Assembly (NCBI RefSeq): GCF_008806595.1
Contig: NZ_VZRB01000006.1
Coordinates: forward strand, 248,001 to 312,000
DNA from: Streptomyces luteolifulvus
GTDB lineage: Bacteria > Actinomycetota > Actinomycetes > Streptomycetales > Streptomycetaceae
Reading direction: 5' to 3'
DNA length: 64,000 nt
Position numbers and translations under genes: made by a program. Each line of letters opens with the position of its first letter. The stretch's first letter is position 1. Positions 31,004 through 39,480 of the stretch are shown in pieces. The notes beneath the pieces are model-generated. The model ran no database searches. It was not told the DNA's origin and saw nothing but the letters and a program-made list of their open reading frames with translations.

Positions 31004-32269
31004 ATGAGCACAGAGGCGCTCGCCGGACTGGCTGAGGAGCGCGTCGATCACCGCTTCAAGGGCCTTCCCCCGGACGCCGACGGCCTCACCGTCGGCGAGC
31101 TGGCCGCCCAGCGCCGCAACCTGTTCACCGGCGGCTTCGCGACGCCGGTACTCGCGCTGTCCGCCGAGCGCCTGGAGCACAATCTGCAGCTGATGGAGAC
31201 GTATGCCGCCCGGCACGGTCTCGCCTTCGCCCCGCACGGCAAGACCTCCATGGCCCCGCAGCTGTTCCGGCGTCAGATCGAGCACGGTGCCTGGGGCATC
31301 ACGCTGGCGGTGCCGCACCAGGTGCGGGTGGCGCGGGCGTTCGGCGTACAACGCGTGTTCCTCGCCAACGAGTTGGTGGACCCCTCGGCCCTGCGCTGGA
31401 TCTCCGCCGGACTCGACGCCGACCCCGGCTTCCGCTTCATCTGTTACGCCGACTCCGCGCGCGGAGTGGAGCTGATGGCCGAGGCGCTGCGCGGGGCGGC
31501 CCGCCCGATCGACGTGGTCGTCGAGCTGGCCGGCGGGGAGGGCGCCCGGACCGGGGTCCGTACGGAGGCGGAGTGCGCGGCGGTCGCGGACGCGGTGGCT
31601 GCCACGCCGGCGCTGCGGCTGGTCGGCGTGGCCGGTTACGAGGGTGAGGTCCCGCGGGCGGACCCGGAGCGGGTGCACGCCTGGCTGCGGCGGCTGGTCG
31701 CGCTGGCCGTCGGCTTCGACAAGGCCGGGCGCTTCCCGGGCGTCGAGGAGATCGTGGTCAGCGCGGGCGGCAGCGCCTGGTTCGACGCGGTGGCCGACGT
31801 GTTCGCCGAGATCCCCGAACTCTCGTCCCCCGTACTGAAGTTGCTGCGCTCGGGCGCATACGTCTCGCACGACGACGGCCACTACCGCAAGCTGACGCCG
31901 TTCAACCGGGTGCCCGAGGAGGGTGCCCTGGAGCCCGCCTTCCGCCTGTGGACCCAGGTCGTCTCCCGCCCGTCGCCCGACCAGGCGTTCGTCAACGCGG
32001 GCAAGCGGGACGCCGCCTACGACCTCGGCCTGCCCTTCGCGCAGGTCGTCCGGCGGGACGGCACCGAGCGTCCGGCCGCCGGAATCGAGGTGACCGCCCT
32101 GTCCGACCAGCACGCCTGGCTGCGGACGGCCCCCGGGGCGGACATCGAGATCGGCGACTGGCTGGGCCTCGGCCTGTCCCATCCGTGCACGTCCTTCGAC
32201 AAGTGGCCGCTGATTCCGGTGGCGGAGGCGGACGGCACGGTCGTCGACTACATCCGTACGTTCTTCTAG
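31004..32269 (+). CDS. D-serine dehydratase-like PLP enzyme (amino acid deaminase, alanine racemase-type fold)
   Basis: A 421-residue fold-type III PLP enzyme. The N-terminal barrel begins GFATPVLALSAERLEHNLQL, and the PLP lysine is Lys80 in APHGKTSMAPQLF. VVELAGGEGARTGVRTEAEC and VSAGGSAWFDAVADVFAE contribute to phosphate binding. The C-terminal beta domain has the metal motif SHPCTSFDKW (His-x-Cys), as in eukaryotic-type zinc D-serine dehydratases and D-threonine aldolase-like proteins (DSD1 domain). Predicted reaction: deamination of a D-amino acid with hydroxyl side chain, giving a 2-oxo acid and ammonia through an enamine. ATG at 31004 after GGGAGG. First gene of the rightward operon. 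Confidence 0.85.
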   Translation: MSTEALAGLAEERVDHRFKGLPPDADGLTVGELAAQRRNLFTGGFATPVLALSAERLEHNLQLMETYAARHGLAFAPHGKTSMAPQLFRRQIEHGAWGITLAVPHQVRVARAFGVQRVFLANELVDPSALRWISAGLDADPGFRFICYADSARGVELMAEALRGAARPIDVVVELAGGEGARTGVRTEAECAAVADAVAATPALRLVGVAGYEGEVPRADPERVHAWLRRLVALAVGFDKAGRFPGVEEIVVSAGGSAWFDAVADVFAEIPELSSPVLKLLRSGAYVSHDDGHYRKLTPFNRVPEEGALEPAFRLWTQVVSRPSPDQAFVNAGKRDAAYDLGLPFAQVVRRDGTERPAAGIEVTALSDQHAWLRTAPGADIEIGDWLGLGLSHPCTSFDKWPLIPVAEADGTVVDYIRTFF

Positions 32270-32280
32270 GGGGTTACGGC

Positions 32281-33891
32281 GTGGAGGAGCTCGTCATCCG
32301 GGACGCGGACGTGGTGGACGGCACCGGTGACCCGTCGTACCGCGCCGACGTGGTCGTCGACGGCGGGCGGATCGTGTCCGTCGTCAAGGAGGCGGCGGCC
32401 GCGGGCTGTCAGCGCCCCAAGGCACGCCGGGAACTGGACGCCGAGGGCCTGGTCCTCTCCCCCGGCTTCATCGACATGCACGCCCACAGCGACCTGGCCC
32501 TGCTGCGCGACCCCGACCACAGCGCGAAGGCGGCGCAGGGCGTGACGCTGGAGGTCATCGGCCAGGACGGGCTGTCGTACGCGCCGGTCGACGACCGCAC
32601 ACTCGACGAGGTGCGCCGGGCCGTCACCGGCTGGAACGGCCCCGGCGACGACATCGACTTCGACTGGCGGTCGGTGGGCGAGTACCTCGACCGGCTCGAC
32701 CGGGGGATCGCGGTCAACGCCGCCTATCTCGTCCCCCAGGGCACGGTCCGCGCGCTCGTCGTCGGCTGGGAGGACCGCGAGGCCACCCCGCGGGAGCTGG
32801 AGCGGATGCGGCAGCTGGTCGCCGAGGGCCTGGAGCAGGGCGCCGTCGGCCTGTCCTCCGGGCTGACCTACACGCCCGGCATGTACGCCGGGACCGCCGA
32901 ACTCACCGCGCTGTGCCGGGTGGTGGCGGAGCACGGCGGCTACTACTGCCCCCACCACCGCTCCTACGGCGCCGGCGCGCTGGAGGCGTACGAGGAGATG
33001 GTGGCCGTGGCCCGGGAGGCCGGCTGCCCGCTCCACCTCGCCCATGCCACCCTGAACTTCGGTGTGAACAAGGGCCGGGCGCCCGAGCTGCTGTCGCTCC
33101 TCGACGAGGCGCTGGCGGGCGGGGCCGACATCAGCCTCGACACCTACCCGTACACCCCCGGCTGCACCACTCTCGTCGCCCTGCTGCCCGGTTGGGCGGG
33201 CGAGGGCGGGCCGGAGGCGGTCCTTGCGCGGCTCGCGGACGAGGAGACCGCCGAACGCATCCGGCACGATCTGGAGACCGTCGGCGCCGACGGCTGCCAC
33301 GGTGTGCCCGTCGACTGGGACACGGTCGAGATCTCCGGCGTGACGGATCCGGCGCTGGGCGACTTCGTGGGCCGTACGGTCCAGGAGTCGGCGCTGCTGC
33401 GCGGCGAGGCCCCCTGGGCGACCGCCCGCCGGCTGCTGGTCGAGGACCGGCTCGGCCCGACGATCCTCCAGCACGTCGGCCACGAGGAGAACGTGGCGGC
33501 CGTCATGCGGCATCCGGTCCACACCGGCGGCTCCGACGGCATCCTGCAGGGCAGCAAGCCGCACCCGCGCGCCTACGGCACCTTCCCGCGGTATCTCGGC
33601 CACTATGTGCGGGAGTTGGGCGTGCTGTCGCTGGAGGAGTGCATCGCCCACCTCACCGGCCGTCCGGCGGCCCGGCTGCGGCTGCCGGACCGGGGTGTGG
33701 TCCGCGAGGGCCACCGGGCGGACCTCGTGCTGTTCGACCCCGCGACGGTGGCGGCGGGCGCCACCTTCGAGCGGCCGCGCACCCTCCCGACGGGCATCCC
33801 CCACGTCCTCGTCGACGGCCGGTTCGTGATCGAGGACGGGCGGCGGACGGACGTACTGGCGGGGCGGGCGGTCCGTCGCAGTCCCGTGTGA
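32281..33891 (+). CDS. N-acyl-D-amino-acid deacylase (amidohydrolase)
   Basis: A 536-residue zinc amidohydrolase of the D-aminoacylase type (PF07969/PF13594-like). Motifs: SPGFIDMHAHSDLALLRDPD (His67 and His69), YYCPHHRSYGAGALEAYEEM, PLHLAHATLNFGVNKGR, ADISLDTYPYTPGCTTL and the catalytic HTGGSDGILQGSKPHPRAYG (Asp in GSDG), then GVVREGHRADLVLFDP at the end. It hydrolyses N-acyl-D-amino acids, releasing D-amino acids for the upstream PLP enzyme. GTG start 11 bases after the previous stop, so the genes are co-transcribed. Cytoplasmic, no signal peptide. Confidence 0.9.
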   Translation: MEELVIRDADVVDGTGDPSYRADVVVDGGRIVSVVKEAAAAGCQRPKARRELDAEGLVLSPGFIDMHAHSDLALLRDPDHSAKAAQGVTLEVIGQDGLSYAPVDDRTLDEVRRAVTGWNGPGDDIDFDWRSVGEYLDRLDRGIAVNAAYLVPQGTVRALVVGWEDREATPRELERMRQLVAEGLEQGAVGLSSGLTYTPGMYAGTAELTALCRVVAEHGGYYCPHHRSYGAGALEAYEEMVAVAREAGCPLHLAHATLNFGVNKGRAPELLSLLDEALAGGADISLDTYPYTPGCTTLVALLPGWAGEGGPEAVLARLADEETAERIRHDLETVGADGCHGVPVDWDTVEISGVTDPALGDFVGRTVQESALLRGEAPWATARRLLVEDRLGPTILQHVGHEENVAAVMRHPVHTGGSDGILQGSKPHPRAYGTFPRYLGHYVRELGVLSLEECIAHLTGRPAARLRLPDRGVVREGHRADLVLFDPATVAAGATFERPRTLPTGIPHVLVDGRFVIEDGRRTDVLAGRAVRRSPV

Positions 33892-33917
33892 CGGAACACC
33901 CTTCCGCGTCCCTGCGC

Positions 33918-34769
33918 CTACGGCTTGGGCAGAACGCAGCCGCTCGCGTTCAGATTGAGCTGGTTGCGGGTCGTGAAGCAGGCCGGGATCTGGTAGGTCT
34001 CCTGGGCGTAGTTGATGCCCTCGCGGACGGTGACGTTGCCGTTCGCGTCGACCTCACAGGGGTTGTTCACGGTGCAGGTCTCGCCGTCCTCGTTGCCCGT
34101 GTTGTTGACGGCGACGACCTTGCCCGTGGCCTGGTCGACGACCGGCGAGCCGGAGGTTCCGCCGATGGTCTGGCAGGCGGAGGTGTAGCGGACCGAGTCC
34201 TTCCAGGTCCAGTCGCCCTCCTTGAGGCGGTACGCGAACCCGTCGATGTTGCAGTTGTACAGCCGCTTCCAGTAGCCGGAGGCGACCGTGATGGCGGTGC
34301 CGGCGGCCGGGTGTGTGTCCTGCACGGTCAGCGGGCTGATGCCGTAGGTGTTCCTGATGGACGCGTAAGAGCGGGTGAGCTGATAGATCGTCACGTCCGT
34401 GTCGGTCATCGTCGAGTAGGCGACCTTGCTGGCGCGCAGCGTCCCGACCCGTGTACCGGAGGAGTTGAGCAGTCCGAAGGAGCGGCTGGAGGCCTGGTTG
34501 ACGATGACCTCGCCGGGCTCCGGGAAGCCCGTCTCCAGGCAGTGGCCGTTGGAGAGCACCAAGCCCGGGTCGGTGTCCGCGGAGTTGGGGAAGCGGATGA
34601 CGGAGCCGGAGCAGTTGCTCAGTGCGACGGTCCCGGCGAGGCTGACGGCCTTCAGCGTCGGCGACGCCTTCTTCGCGGGTGCCGCCTGGTCGGTCGCGGC
34701 GACCGCGGGTGCCATGCCCGCCCCGGATATCACCAGGGCTGTGAGCGTGGCAAGGAGAGGCTTTCTCAT
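33918..34769 (-). CDS. secreted trypsin-like serine protease (S1-type)
   Basis: A 283-residue exported protease. Signal peptide about residues 1-25 (LLATLTALVISGAGMAPAVA). The catalytic triad is His76 in SNGHC, probably Asp125 in MTDTDVTIYQL, and Ser208 in QTIGGTSGSPVVDQ. Several cysteines (in NGHC, YNCNIDG, SACQT, TCTVNNPC and the C-terminal SGCVLPKP) probably form disulfides. The fold is chymotrypsin-like, closest to the short extracellular proteases of actinobacteria; substrate specificity is not readable. ATG at 34769. Its stop is 26 bases from the convergent D-aminoacylase gene. Confidence 0.88.
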   Translation of the reverse strand: MRKPLLATLTALVISGAGMAPAVAATDQAAPAKKASPTLKAVSLAGTVALSNCSGSVIRFPNSADTDPGLVLSNGHCLETGFPEPGEVIVNQASSRSFGLLNSSGTRVGTLRASKVAYSTMTDTDVTIYQLTRSYASIRNTYGISPLTVQDTHPAAGTAITVASGYWKRLYNCNIDGFAYRLKEGDWTWKDSVRYTSACQTIGGTSGSPVVDQATGKVVAVNNTGNEDGETCTVNNPCEVDANGNVTVREGINYAQETYQIPACFTTRNQLNLNASGCVLPKP

Positions 34770-34869
34770 GTGGGGGTCCCCTCTGAGACGTGAACGACCG
34801 GAGATCTTCCGGGCGTTGTCTTGTCATGGGCATTGTCATTACAGAGGGGTGGACGGGCAAGGAGTTATT

Positions 34870-36642
34870 TCAAGACCGGCGTTGGCGGATTTCGACGGTT
34901 GCGGCGTCGATGTGATCGAACAGCGCCGTACCGTCGACCGCGATCACGGCACCCAGTTCACGGCAGCGCTGTTCGCGTGCCGGGGTGACCCGGCCGGTGA
35001 AGAACACGACGGGCCCGTCGAAGCTCCCCCACTCACGCCAGCGGGCGAGGTCGGTCAGCCCGGCGTCCCGGTCGAGGCCGCGCGCCACGTCGGAGATCAC
35101 CAGATCGACGGCGTGCAGGCCGAGCATCCGGTCGGCGGCCTGACCGTTCTCCGCCGTCAGGACATGGGCGCCGTGCTGCTCCAGATAGCGGGCGAAGGAC
35201 GTGTTGTTCTCCGGATGGTCGTCCACCCACAGGACACGGATGCCCCGGTAGGTGTCCCGGCCCTCGGCCGGCGTCCCGTCCGCGGCCGTCCGCGGCTCCT
35301 CGTCAGCGCGGATCGCGGTGACGGGCGCCGCCCCGCCCTCCTGCAACTGCTTCACCAGATCGTCGATCTGCGGAAGACGCATCCACTCCTCGACGAGAGG
35401 GACGAAGTTCTGGTCGCGCGCCAACGCCGGGAACGCGGTGGGCAGTTCCTCCTCCAGCCGGGCCCGTACGGCCTCCCAGGTGTCCCGGTCCTCGGGGTCC
35501 GGTGCCGCGAGACCGTGTCCGGTCACGGAGTCCACCGTGGTCCGCCACACCTCGGGATCTGCCTGGGCCCACTGGCTCAGCACCCGCCGGGCCACCCGGT
35601 ATTCGAGGAACTCGTGGGCCGCGTGGGCGTAGGTGCCGTCGCCTGCCACGAGGATGCGGTAGAAGTCCGGGTACAGATGCTGGAGCAGCAGCGTTCTGAT
35701 GACCGCCTCCGGCTTGAACCCCGCCCACACGGGATTGAGGGAGCACTCCAGGCCGAAGCCGTTGATGAGCCGCTTGATCCGGCGCGGGTTGCGGGCCGAG
35801 CGGTCGGCGATCAGCCTCACCAGGTCGTCGTCAAGGAGCTCGCGCAGCCCGCAGTGTTCGGCGCAGTGACGGACGTACGCCTCCAGGTCCTCGCCGCCCG
35901 CCGCCGGCAGCCGGTAGCTCGTCTGGAAGATCTTCTCCATGAACGCCGAACCGGCCGGTCCCAGCTCCCGCAGCAGTCCCGACGGCCCGAGCGCGGACCG
36001 GTCGCAGCCGATCACGAACGCGAGTCCCGGCACGTCGAGATAGACCTTCACCGCCTCGCACACCGCGAGGACCGTCTCCTCCGAGCAGCGGTCGAGGTCG
36101 TCCACGAAGACGACGAGCAGCCGCCGCGGCTCGTGCTGTGCCGTCTCGGCCCACTCGGTGGCGAGGTCGTAGAGCGCGTCCCGCATGGCGTTACGGGCCT
36201 TGGGGCCGACGGACAGCTCATGCCATAGCCGGTCGACGAGCCCCGCCACTCCGAACGGCGCGACGGCCACGGTGAGCGTCGCGCGTACAGCCGTGATCAG
36301 CGTCCTGTGCTCGGCCAGCCGGTGCACCGCGCGCCGCAGCACCCGCCGGTCGAACCGCATCAGGACCGACTTGATCAGCCCCTCCAGGGCGTCGGCCCCC
36401 GTGGAGGTCCAGGCGTTGTACCAGACCGTCTCCACGTCCCCGCGCTGCCGCAGCTCCGTCTCCACCAGCCGCATCAGGCTGCTCTTGCCCATGCCCCACC
36501 CGGCGTCCACGGCGAGCGTGAAAGGGGTCGCGCTCCGGGAGGCGTCCAGCAGGTTCGCCAACTCGCGGGCGGCGCGGCCGGTCCCGAGCAGATCCGCCTC
36601 CGCAGCGGTGACCGGTTCGTCGTTCAGCAGCGAGAACTCCAT
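34870..36642 (-). CDS. KAP-family P-loop NTPase fused to a C-terminal receiver-like domain
   Basis: A 590-residue protein. Residues about 20-330 are a KAP NTPase (PF07693): Walker A AGWGMGKSSLMRLVE (residues 48-55), a hydrophobic stretch at about 113-140 that may be a membrane hairpin as in many KAP proteins, Walker B RRLLVVFVDDLDRC (Asp181/182), the sensor region FVIGCDR and NPRRIKRLINGF. Residues about 465-590 form a CheY-like receiver: IRVLWVDDHPENNTSFARYL (Asp474/475), acceptor Asp518 in LVISDVARG, Thr549 in VVFFTGR; the conserved lysine is not present. KAP NTPases are known in antiphage and stress proteins; a KAP-receiver fusion suggests a signal-gated NTPase. No partner kinase or toxin gene is adjacent. 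The start ATG at 36642 is supported by the N-terminal EFSLLNDEP block. Confidence 0.8.
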   Translation of the reverse strand: MEFSLLNDEPVTAAEADLLGTGRAARELANLLDASRSATPFTLAVDAGWGMGKSSLMRLVETELRQRGDVETVWYNAWTSTGADALEGLIKSVLMRFDRRVLRRAVHRLAEHRTLITAVRATLTVAVAPFGVAGLVDRLWHELSVGPKARNAMRDALYDLATEWAETAQHEPRRLLVVFVDDLDRCSEETVLAVCEAVKVYLDVPGLAFVIGCDRSALGPSGLLRELGPAGSAFMEKIFQTSYRLPAAGGEDLEAYVRHCAEHCGLRELLDDDLVRLIADRSARNPRRIKRLINGFGLECSLNPVWAGFKPEAVIRTLLLQHLYPDFYRILVAGDGTYAHAAHEFLEYRVARRVLSQWAQADPEVWRTTVDSVTGHGLAAPDPEDRDTWEAVRARLEEELPTAFPALARDQNFVPLVEEWMRLPQIDDLVKQLQEGGAAPVTAIRADEEPRTAADGTPAEGRDTYRGIRVLWVDDHPENNTSFARYLEQHGAHVLTAENGQAADRMLGLHAVDLVISDVARGLDRDAGLTDLARWREWGSFDGPVVFFTGRVTPAREQRCRELGAVIAVDGTALFDHIDAATVEIRQRRS

Positions 36643-36851
36643 GCCCTGCCTCCCCCTTCGGCAGGGTCAACCTATCGGCATGCGGGGCTGCTTGGGACGC
36701 TGGTGGCTGCGCCGCTGAGCGTGGCTGAGCGTGCTTCGGTCTCTTCGGCGGAAGCGGAGGGCCCGGGTGGGGCGCTCACGCGGTCGGTGGTGGGGGTGGC
36801 GACAGCCGTGCCGCGAACGGCGCGCTCAGATCCCCTCGGCGGACGACATCG

Positions 36852-37601
36852 CTACCTGTCGCGCTTCGCGTTTCCGCGGCCCGGCTTCCCGTTGGAGTTG
36901 CCCGGTACCCAGGTGCTCGCGGTGGTCGTTGGGGTGGGAGTGGCGGAGCTGCTCGGCGTGGTCGAGGGGCCCTGCGTGTCTGTCTCGGACGGGGAGGCGT
37001 CCGCCGGGGTGCTCGCGGACGCGGGAGCGGACCGTTGCGCACCGCCGGACGACAGGACTGCGGCCGACTCCTCCGGCGCCTCGGACTCCCCGATCGTCGG
37101 ACGGCCCGTGCGGTCGTGCTTGCCCTCCCTGTCGCCCGACGACCCGGACAAGGAGAACCCGGCCACCAGCGCGGCCACGGACATGGCACCCGCCGCGCCC
37201 GCGGCGACCGCGATACGGCGCCGGGCGCGCTGCCTGCGGGCACGCCGGCCCACTCGGGTGTCCGGGTCCGCTGCCGCCTCCCAGTCGGACTCGGAGCCCG
37301 GACCGCCGGCCCCCCACGCGGCATGCTCGTCCGGCCGGCCGCCGGCCGCCTGGTGGCTCCCGGCCTCGCGGTCATCCGAGGCCGCGTAGTCGCCGGCCCC
37401 CGGACCGGGCTCGCCGCCGTCGGGTATCCGGGGCAGCCGGCACGTCTCGTCGTAGGCGTTCTGCCAGCCGTGGGCGGCCGCCGGATCTCTGTACCCCTCG
37501 TACTCCGGGGCAGGCGGTGCCGACGGATGGTACACGGTCGGCGGGCCCTGGGTCCCGTCCGCGCCGTACGCCCCGTTGTCGTACTGAGGTGGCTTGGACA
37601 T
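36852..37601 (-). CDS. single-pass membrane protein with Pro/Ser/Thr-rich exterior
   Basis: A 249-residue protein. The N-terminal 120 residues are Gly/Pro/Ala-rich and polar (MSKPPQYDNGAYGADGTQGP), then a basic patch RRARRQRARRR and one transmembrane helix (IAVAAGAAGAMSVAALVAGF) near residues 130-150. The C-terminal half is rich in Ser/Thr/Pro (SASTPADASPSETD, TTPSSSATPTPTTTAS). This type II topology with an extracytoplasmic mucin-like tail is common in Streptomyces and has no assignable function. ATG at 37601; the promoter region is shared with the divergent aminotransferase gene. Confidence 0.7.
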   Translation of the reverse strand: MSKPPQYDNGAYGADGTQGPPTVYHPSAPPAPEYEGYRDPAAAHGWQNAYDETCRLPRIPDGGEPGPGAGDYAASDDREAGSHQAAGGRPDEHAAWGAGGPGSESDWEAAADPDTRVGRRARRQRARRRIAVAAGAAGAMSVAALVAGFSLSGSSGDREGKHDRTGRPTIGESEAPEESAAVLSSGGAQRSAPASASTPADASPSETDTQGPSTTPSSSATPTPTTTASTWVPGNSNGKPGRGNAKRDR

Positions 37602-37713
37602 GGCCGCGCATTCTAGAGACTGAAGGGGCCCCTAGGACAGCCGTTGCCCATAACCGGTCAAAGCGTGCGTCTCACGTGGCGGAAAACACGACCCACGGCG
37701 CGTTACCGGGCCG

Positions 37714-37719
37714 TAAGCT
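37714..37719 (+). promoter_or_regulatory. candidate -10 box for a leaderless aminotransferase transcript
   Basis: TAAGCT fits TANNNT and ends seven bases before the ATG at 37727, placing the likely transcription start at the start codon. No Shine-Dalgarno sequence precedes the ATG. No good -35 is visible. Confidence 0.35.
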
Positions 37720-37726
37720 CCCTGAC

Positions 37727-38938
37727 ATGCAGGTGATCCAGTCGACCAAGCTCGCCAACGTCTGTTACGAGATCCGGGGCCCGGTGCTCGAGGAGGCGAT
37801 GCGGCTCGAGGCGGCCGGTCACCGCATTCTCAAGCTCAACACGGGCAACCCGGCCGCGTTCGGCTTCGAGTGCCCGCCCGAGATCCTGGAGGACATCCTC
37901 CGCAACGTGTCGTCGGCGCACGGCTACGGCGACGCGAAGGGCCTGCTCGCCGCACGCCGGGCCGTCGTCATGCACAACCAGACCCTCGGCATCGAGACGG
38001 ACGTCGAGCACGTCTTCATCGGCAACGGCGTCTCCGAGCTGATCGTGATGGCGATGCAGGGCCTGCTGGACGACGGCGACGAGGTCCTCGTACCGTCGCC
38101 CGACTACCCCCTGTGGACCGCGGCCGTCTCCCTCTCCGGCGGCACGGCCGTCCACTACCGCTGCGACGAGCAGTCCGACTGGATGCCCGACCTCGCGGAC
38201 GTCGAGCGGAAGGTCACCGACCGCACCAAGGCGATCGTCATCATCAACCCGAACAACCCGACGGGCGCGGTGTACGACGAGGCGGTGCTCAAGGGACTGA
38301 CCGACATCGCCCGCCGCCACAACCTGCTGGTCTGCTCGGACGAGATCTACGACAAGATCCTGTACGACGGTGCCACGCACACCGCGACCGCGTCGATCGC
38401 CCCCGACCTGCTCACCCTCACCTTCAACGGCATGTCGAAGGCGTACCGGGTGGCCGGCTACCGGGTCGGCTGGATGTCGATCTCCGGGCCGCGCGCCCAC
38501 GCCGACTCCTATATCGAGGGCCTGACGATCCTCGCGAACATGCGCCTGTGCGCGAACATGCCGGGTCAGCACGGGGTCGTCGCCGCACTCAGCGGACGGC
38601 AGACCATCGACGACCTGGTGCTGCCGGGCGGGCGGCTGCGGGAACAGCGGGATGTCGCCCATGAGCTGCTGACCCAGATCCCCGGCGTGACCTGCGTGAA
38701 GCCGAAGGGGGCGCTGTATCTCTTCCCGCGCCTCGACCCCAACGTCTTCAAGATCAAGGACGACCGGAGGATGGTCCTGGACCTGCTGCGGCAGGAGAAG
38801 ATCATGGTCGTCCAGGGCACCGGCTTCAACTGGCCCGAGCAGGACCACTTCCGGGTGGTCACCCTGCCGGCGGTCGGCGACCTGCGGGACGCGGTCACCC
38901 GGATCGGGAACTTCCTGGGCGGCTACAGCCAGCCGTGA
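37727..38938 (+). CDS. alanine-type aminotransferase (AlaA-like, fold type I PLP enzyme)
   Basis: A 403-residue class I/II aminotransferase. The features are KLNTGNPAAFGFECPPEILE at the start, GVSELIVMAMQGLLDDGDEV, PSPDYPLWTAAVSLSGGTAV, IINPNNPTGAVYDEAVLKGL (with the Asn/Asp/Tyr contacts to PLP), SDEIYDKILYDG, the PLP lysine in FNGMSKAYRVAGYRVGWMSI, and GTGFNWPEQDHFRVVTLP near the C-terminus. Best fit is AlaA-type glutamate-pyruvate aminotransferase, a common housekeeping enzyme. It interconverts alanine and pyruvate with 2-oxoglutarate/glutamate in the cytoplasm. ATG at 37727 is chosen because the sequence before it has low-complexity shadow coding only; it looks leaderless. Confidence 0.92.
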   Translation: MQVIQSTKLANVCYEIRGPVLEEAMRLEAAGHRILKLNTGNPAAFGFECPPEILEDILRNVSSAHGYGDAKGLLAARRAVVMHNQTLGIETDVEHVFIGNGVSELIVMAMQGLLDDGDEVLVPSPDYPLWTAAVSLSGGTAVHYRCDEQSDWMPDLADVERKVTDRTKAIVIINPNNPTGAVYDEAVLKGLTDIARRHNLLVCSDEIYDKILYDGATHTATASIAPDLLTLTFNGMSKAYRVAGYRVGWMSISGPRAHADSYIEGLTILANMRLCANMPGQHGVVAALSGRQTIDDLVLPGGRLREQRDVAHELLTQIPGVTCVKPKGALYLFPRLDPNVFKIKDDRRMVLDLLRQEKIMVVQGTGFNWPEQDHFRVVTLPAVGDLRDAVTRIGNFLGGYSQP

Positions 38939-38948
38939 ACACTCAACT

Positions 38949-38999
38949 TTAGACGCGTTCTAATGTAGGATGGCTTCCTGACAGCACAGGAGGCCATCC
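38949..38999 (+). promoter_or_regulatory. imperfect palindrome and Shine-Dalgarno-containing inverted repeat upstream of 139-residue gene
   Basis: Two dyads lie here. TTTAGACGCGTTCTAAT (38948-38964) is an imperfect palindrome of the TetR/Fur-operator size. GGATGGC-x2-CCT (38968-38979) pairs with AGG-x2-GCCATCC (38988-38999) around an 8-base loop; the right arm contains the Shine-Dalgarno AGGAGG and ends at the ATG. If transcription starts upstream of 38968 the hairpin would hide the ribosome site; if it starts further down it is only a DNA operator. Confidence 0.4.
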
Positions 39000-39419
39000 A
39001 TGTACGAACCGATCCGCACCAAGTCGGTCCACAGCCCGATGGCCGGCACCACCTCGGACTTCCCCCACAGGTCCCGCGAGGAAGAGCTGGACATCCAGCT
39101 CGCGGGCCATCTCGCGGCGTTGCTCGCCGTCACCGACGAGTTGCGAGCGCTGGCGCCCTCCGCCGAGCTGGAGGCCGCGGCCGAGCGGCTCGCCGAGCAG
39201 GTGACCCGGCTGCGGGGAGGACGTACACCGGCCCGCGCGGTGGCCTCCGGCGGCCGCAAGACCCAGCTCACGGCGCTGCATCAGCGGGCGCACACCCTCG
39301 CCGGGCGGGCGCTGGTCGTCGCGGCGTCGCGCGCCGACACGGCGGCGGCGATCCTGGCGGCCGAGCAGATGGACGCGCACGCGGCGGCACTGGGGCCCCG
39401 CGAACTCGCCCCCCACTGA
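39000..39419 (+). CDS. small helical protein, unknown function
   Basis: A 139-residue protein with no signal peptide or membrane segment. A polar N-terminus (YEPIRTKSVHSPMAGTTSDF) is followed by long alanine/leucine-rich helices (DIQLAGHLAALLAVTDELRA, AAAERLAEQVTRLRGG, LTALHQRAHTLAGRALVVAA), suggesting a helical bundle. No family recognised. The ATG has AGGAGG six bases upstream and the codon bias is strong, so the gene is real. It is followed by a strong 15-base hairpin terminator and may be controlled by the dyads before it. Confidence 0.75.
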   Translation: MYEPIRTKSVHSPMAGTTSDFPHRSREEELDIQLAGHLAALLAVTDELRALAPSAELEAAAERLAEQVTRLRGGRTPARAVASGGRKTQLTALHQRAHTLAGRALVVAASRADTAAAILAAEQMDAHAAALGPRELAPH

Positions 39420-39443
39420 GCCATCCGGCTCCCCCCGAACGGC

Positions 39444-39480
39444 CCCGGTCCGCGCGTCCCAGAGCGACGCGCGGACCGGG
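39444..39480 (+). terminator. strong intrinsic-type terminator hairpin
   Basis: A perfect 15-base stem, CCCGGTCCGCGCGTC (39444-39458) with GACGCGCGGACCGGG (39466-39480), seven-base loop, 25 bases after the stop of the 139-residue gene. Confidence 0.85.
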
